A stretch of 46,516 nt of DNA from Betaproteobacteria bacterium (lineage in GTDB: Bacteria > Pseudomonadota > Gammaproteobacteria > Burkholderiales > Ga0077523): the NCBI GenBank assembly GCA_025350245.1, contig JANXYG010000121.1, positions 1 through 46,516 of the forward strand, written 5' to 3'. A program made the position numbers and the translations under genes. The notes under the pieces were generated by a model, which did no database searches, was not told where the DNA came from, and worked only from the letters and a program-made list of their open reading frames with translations. The first letter of the stretch is position 1. Each line of letters begins with the position of its first letter. This document shows, piece by piece, positions 43,223 through 46,516 of the stretch.

Positions 43223-43627
43223 ATGGAAAAAATCGTCAAATCGGAAGCGCAGTGGCGTGAGGCGCTGACACCGGAGCAGTTCCAGGTGACTCGCCGGGCC
43301 GGCACCGAGCAGCCGTTCTGCGGCGCGTTCTGGGACAACCATCTCACCGGCGTCTACCACTGCGTATGTTGCGATCTGCCGCTGTTCGATTCGGGTACCA
43401 AGTTCGAATCCGGCACCGGCTGGCCCAGCTTCTTCAAGCCGGTGTCGGACGCCAACGTCATCTCGCACACCGACACCAGCCACGGGATGATCCGCACTGA
43501 AGTCGTGTGCGCCCGTTGCGACGCGCATCTCGGCCATGTGTTCGACGATGGCCCGCGCCCCGGCGGCCTGCGCTACTGCCTGAACTCGGTGTCGCTCGCG
43601 TTTCGCGAACGCGTCACCGCCGCATAG
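43223..43627 (+). CDS. msrB: Peptide-methionine (R)-S-oxide reductase
   Basis: This 134-residue enzyme repairs oxidised methionine in proteins. Zinc-binding pairs are CVCC and CARC. The catalytic cysteine lies in [12 protein letters not shown]. The signature [10 protein letters not shown] is intact. AGAGAG precedes ATG 43223. Its 3' end overlaps the 3' end of the convergent envZ gene by 55 bases. Confidence 0.93.
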   Translation: MEKIVKSEAQWREALTPEQFQVTRRAGTEQPFCGAFWDNHLTGVYHCVCCDLPLFDSGTKFESGTGWPSFFKPVSDANVISHTDTSHGMIRTEVVCARCDAHLGHVFDDGPRPGGLRYCLNSVSLAFRERVTAA

Positions 43628-44961
43628 GCCGGCGGCGCCACACCCTGCGGTGGTGTGGCCGGCAGTTCGACCCGCGCTTCGAGGCCGCCGCCCGGGCGCG
43701 GGATCAGTTCCACCTTGCCGCCATGCATGCGCGCTACCCGATCGACAATCGCCAGGCCCAGGCCGGCGCCCGACGAATCGGTGCGCGCGTCGTCGAGCCG
43801 GGTGAACGGCTGCATCACTCTCCCGACCTCCTCGGGCGGAATGCCGGGGCCGCGATCCAGCACCCGCAATACCACGCCATCGCTGGTCCGCTGGGTCTCG
43901 ATCTCGATCGGGCCACTGCCGTAGCGCAAGGCATTGTCGACCAGGTTGCTGACCATCCGCTGCACCGCCAGCGGTCGCAGGCGCAACGCTGGCAGACGCT
44001 CGAAGCGCGCCGTGACCGGTTCGCCGCGTTTCTCGTAGCGCTGGGCCAGCACCTCGATCAGCGCGTTCAGGTCGGCGTGCGGGTTGACGGCTTCGTTGGT
44101 GCCGTCGCGCGCGAAATCGAGAAACTGATCGATGATGACGTCCATCTCCTCGATGTCGGAAACCATGCTGGCGTTGACGAAGTCGGGTAGTTGCGACCGG
44201 CTCAATTCCTGGGCCAGTCGCAGGCGCGACAGCGGGGTGCGCAGATCGTGCGACACGCCGGCAAGCAGCACCGCCCGGTTGTTCTCCTGGGCCTGCAGCG
44301 CCGTGCTCATGCGGTTGAAAGCTTGCGACAGGGTACGGATCTCGGACGGGCCTTTCTCGGGCAGTGCCGGTGGTGTCTTGCCCGCGGCGATATCGGCCGC
44401 TGCGCGCGCCAGCGCTCGCAGCGGCCGGTTGACCCGCAACATCAGGGCGAATCCGCCGGCGAGCGCCAGCGCCAGCGTGACCAGACTCCAGCCGACCCAC
44501 GCGGCGGCCGAGCGCAGTCCGAAGGCGTCGGGCGGAAACACCACCCAATAAGCCTGCTGCTTGACCTTGATCTTGATCCACATCGAGTGGTCGGTGTCTT
44601 CCAGCACCGCCAGCGCCTGGGTGGTGCCGCCGCTGCGGCGCTTGAGTTCGGTGGCGACGGCGGCCAGCAGGGGCGACGGCGTGGCGAGTTCGTCGACGTC
44701 GAGCGAGGTGGCCGGCAACAGGCGGATGTTCTGCATCGCCGGCAGCTTCTCGCTGAACTTGCGACGGGCCGCGGCCGGCATGGTTTCGAGTGCGATACTG
44801 ACCGTGTTGAGCACGTTGGCGATGTTCGACGCCAGTTGCTCGGACTGCGAGCGGGCACTGCTCAGGCGGTAGAACTGAATCCACGCGATCTGGCTCACGA
44901 TCAGGATCGCGGCGATCAGCAACACCGATCGCGCCAGCAGTGAACGCGGCAGGAGACTCAT
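43573..44961 (-). CDS. envZ: Sensor histidine kinase EnvZ
   Basis: This 462-residue membrane kinase has TM helices at about 11-30 and 152-174 around a periplasmic region, a HAMP domain ([17 protein letters not shown]), the H-box [17 protein letters not shown] with His238, the N-box [12 protein letters not shown], and G-boxes DRGPGIP and GAGLGLAIV. The H-box is close to that of EnvZ. It phosphorylates OmpR, encoded 76 bases upstream, in response to osmolarity or envelope state. The C-terminal tail ([17 protein letters not shown]) overlaps msrB. Confidence 0.9.
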   Translation of the reverse strand: MSLLPRSLLARSVLLIAAILIVSQIAWIQFYRLSSARSQSEQLASNIANVLNTVSIALETMPAAARRKFSEKLPAMQNIRLLPATSLDVDELATPSPLLAAVATELKRRSGGTTQALAVLEDTDHSMWIKIKVKQQAYWVVFPPDAFGLRSAAAWVGWSLVTLALALAGGFALMLRVNRPLRALARAAADIAAGKTPPALPEKGPSEIRTLSQAFNRMSTALQAQENNRAVLLAGVSHDLRTPLSRLRLAQELSRSQLPDFVNASMVSDIEEMDVIIDQFLDFARDGTNEAVNPHADLNALIEVLAQRYEKRGEPVTARFERLPALRLRPLAVQRMVSNLVDNALRYGSGPIEIETQRTSDGVVLRVLDRGPGIPPEEVGRVMQPFTRLDDARTDSSGAGLGLAIVDRVARMHGGKVELIPRPGGGLEARVELPATPPQGVAPPAYAAVTRSRNASDTEFRQ

Positions 44962-45037
44962 GTTGTTGCCACCCTTCGCGCTGCGCGCTGTCCCGCCAGC
45001 GGGAGCGAACCTTCCTTCGGGCTGCCGGACGAAAGGT

Positions 45038-45760
45038 TCATGCCTTCTCGATCACGAACACGTAGCCGAAGCCCCACACCGTCTGCAGATAGCGTGGGTG
45101 GGCCGGATCGTCTTCGATCAGCTTGCGCAGGCGCGACACCTGGACATCGATGGTGCGGTCGAGCAGGCCGTACTCGCGGCCGCGGGCGAGCTCCATCAAT
45201 CGTTCGCGCGTGAGCGGCGTGCCGGCATGGCTTACCAGCGCCTTGAGCAGCGCGAACTCGCCCGTGGTCAGACTGATCGCCTCTTCGCCACGGGTCAGGC
45301 GGCGGGTGGCGAGATCGAGCTCGAAGGGGCCGAACACGATCGAGGCATCGTTGCCGATCGGGGCGCCGGGCGGCGCGTTGCCTTTGCCACGGCGCAGCAC
45401 CGCATTGATGCGGCTCACCAGCTCGCGCGGATTGAACGGCTTCGACAGGTAGTCGTCGGCGCCGGTGTCGAGGCCGGCGATGCGATCGGCGTCGTTGCCC
45501 TTGGCCGTGAGCATGATGATGGGTGTGCGATTGCCGTTGGCGCGCAGGCGATGGCAGATGTGCATGCCATCCTCGCCCGGCAGCATCAGGTCGAGCACCA
45601 GCAGGTCCGCGCCTTCGCGGCCCAGCGCACGATCCATGGCCGGGCCGTCCGGCACCGACTGAACGATGAAGCCCTGCGCGGTCAGATACTGATGCAGCAG
45701 GTCACGCAGGCGGCGGTCGTCGTCCACCACCAGGATGCGGGCGCCGCTGGCTTCACTCAT
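45038..45760 (-). CDS. ompR: Response regulator OmpR
   Basis: This 240-residue protein has a receiver domain with acidic VVDDDRRLRD, phospho-acceptor Asp57 (LVLDLMLPGEDG) and lysine in YLSKPF, and a winged-helix DNA-binding domain (SLTTGEFALLKALVSHAGTP, RTIDVQVSRLRKLIEDDP, YLQTVWGFGYVFV). The start at 45760 (MSEASGARILVVDDD) fits the family and has GAGAAACCC upstream. It lies before envZ in one operon; the 76-base gap holds a REP-like TTCGCGCTGCGCGC sequence. Confidence 0.92.
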   Translation of the reverse strand: MSEASGARILVVDDDRRLRDLLHQYLTAQGFIVQSVPDGPAMDRALGREGADLLVLDLMLPGEDGMHICHRLRANGNRTPIIMLTAKGNDADRIAGLDTGADDYLSKPFNPRELVSRINAVLRRGKGNAPPGAPIGNDASIVFGPFELDLATRRLTRGEEAISLTTGEFALLKALVSHAGTPLTRERLMELARGREYGLLDRTIDVQVSRLRKLIEDDPAHPRYLQTVWGFGYVFVIEKA

Positions 45761-45906
45761 GGGTTTCTCCGGATAGGATGGCAAATTATGCGTCAGTGGC
45801 GGGTCAACGGCCGCGAACCGGCGGTCGCCCGCGCCCGCGCCTTTGCCAGGCGCCGCCACCGCGCTCGTTTGCCGCCGACCCAGGAGCGTTTGCTCGGCGA
45901 ACTCGC

Positions 45907-46095
45907 GGCGGGGCTGTCGGTGGCGGTTGGTATGGCGCTGCGCCGAAGCCGGATCGACTCGATGCCACGGGCAATCCGGGCTTCGCGATCGACTTCAGGA
46001 GCGTGTATGCCACTGCGCTGGAGCGCTGGTGGGGGCTGCCGAGTCAGGCGATCCTGAAGGTCGGATTTCCGCTGGTTGGCGGGCTACTGGGGTAA
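45907..46095 (+). pseudogene. C-terminal remnant of a DUF1501 protein
   Basis: About 60 residues (GGAVGGGWYGAAPKPDRLDA, then GNPGFAIDFRSVYATALERW) match the end of DUF1501 secreted proteins, whose last part is typically TDFRSVYATVLERWLG. The rest of that roughly 400-residue family is missing: upstream is Arg/Pro-rich sequence and ompR on the other strand. A different frame from ATG 45788 is also open to 46057 but looks non-coding. Confidence 0.5.
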
Positions 46096-46256
46096 AGCCG
46101 GGGGTAGGGCCGGGGGGTAGGGCCGGGAATTCAGGAGTACTTGCGTTCGCTTCCCGGACGGGGTGCTCGCCTGCTGGCTGCGTCCTGAGAACCCTTGCAA
46201 CGGGGAAGGCGCTGCGGCACAGGGGCTGGCCCCTGCACCGTGGCGCCCGTAGGACC

Positions 46257-46451
46257 TTACTTCTTTTCAGCAGCCGGGGCGGCGGCAGGAGCTGCCTTCG
46301 CGGGGGCTTCCTTCTTGGCTTTGTGAGCCTTCTTCTCCATGACCGGCTTGTCGGCGGGCTTGTCCATGGGCTTGGCTTCATCGGCCGCGAACGCGACCAT
46401 CGTGGTGCCGGCAAAGGCGGTTGCAACGAGCAGTGCGGCAAATTTGCGCAT
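46257..46451 (-). CDS. Small Lys/Ala/Pro-rich exported protein
   Basis: This 64-residue protein has a signal peptide (MRKFAALLVATAFAGTTMVA). The mature part, of about 42 residues, is almost wholly Lys, Ala, Pro, Glu and Asp (MDKPADKPVMEKKAHKAKKE). It would be disordered and basic in the periplasm. GAGGA precedes ATG 46451. Similar small proteins are common and uncharacterised in Betaproteobacteria. Confidence 0.7.
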   Translation of the reverse strand: MRKFAALLVATAFAGTTMVAFAADEAKPMDKPADKPVMEKKAHKAKKEAPAKAAPAAAPAAEKK

Positions 46452-46516
46452 GGAAATTCCTCTTGGTGGATGAACGGCGACTACCGTCCGGCGAGTTACA
46501 ACGCGCAACCCCTCGG

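Noticed and set aside
44960-46057. A 365-codon plus-strand frame over ompR
   Set aside because: Antisense to a clear OmpR; no motif. The part beyond ompR is not convincing either.

Overview
The window is high-GC DNA from a betaproteobacterium, most likely in or near Rhodocyclales, Nitrosomonadales or Burkholderiales. The reasons are the gene order suhB-trmJ-cysE-iscR, the mfd / ispD-ispF / envZ-ompR neighbourhood, a PEP-CTERM exoprotein and the paired YceI/cytochrome b561 cluster. Family names come from recognising motifs by eye; no database search was run.

1-7.75 kb is an accessory island. It holds an IS-like unit (DDE transposase, ExeA/TnsC-like ATPase, 65-residue protein), a complete tyrosine recombinase, a HigB-HigA toxin-antitoxin pair with a palindromic operator, a decayed second integrase, and an AbiEi/AbiEii system with two matching operator repeats. 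A broken third gene follows abiEii, and an AlpA-like excisionase fragment lies at the right edge. Lower-GC spacers and several broken genes point to repeated insertion and deletion.

7.75-13.5 kb carries a secreted protein of unknown function, a PhoA-type alkaline phosphatase with its own terminator, a PEP-CTERM protein, and an arsR-aqpS-arsC-arsH arsenic operon in which an aquaglyceroporin takes the place of an ArsB/Acr3 pump.

13.5-18.2 kb is a wrecked defence-like locus. It holds a DNA methyltransferase hybrid that lacks a visible SAM-binding motif, an SMC/OLD-type ATPase with a changed Walker A residue, a frameshifted TOPRIM-like DUF4276 gene, and the start of a further gene cut by an IS66 remnant. 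The intact ancestor may have been a multi-gene anti-phage system.

18.2-28.1 kb is core: suhB, trmJ, cysE, iscR, then sufA-sufB-sufC-sufD-sufS-sufU-nfu-Rieske. Strong IscR type-1 boxes precede both iscR and cysE, so cysteine supply and Fe-S assembly are probably co-regulated. The suf genes sit where many relatives carry the isc operon.

28.1-31.8 kb has, on the minus strand, DUF4124, two YceI proteins, cytochrome b561 and a MarR regulator whose palindrome lies inside its own promoter, then serB. 32.0-38.3 kb is a plus-strand cluster of unknown role: a GH19 peptidoglycan/chitin hydrolase, a 1286-residue multipass patatin-like phospholipase, a lipoprotein and a 59-residue protein. 38.3-46.5 kb holds mfd, ispD-ispF, msrB, envZ-ompR, a DUF1501 remnant and a small Lys/Ala-rich exported protein.
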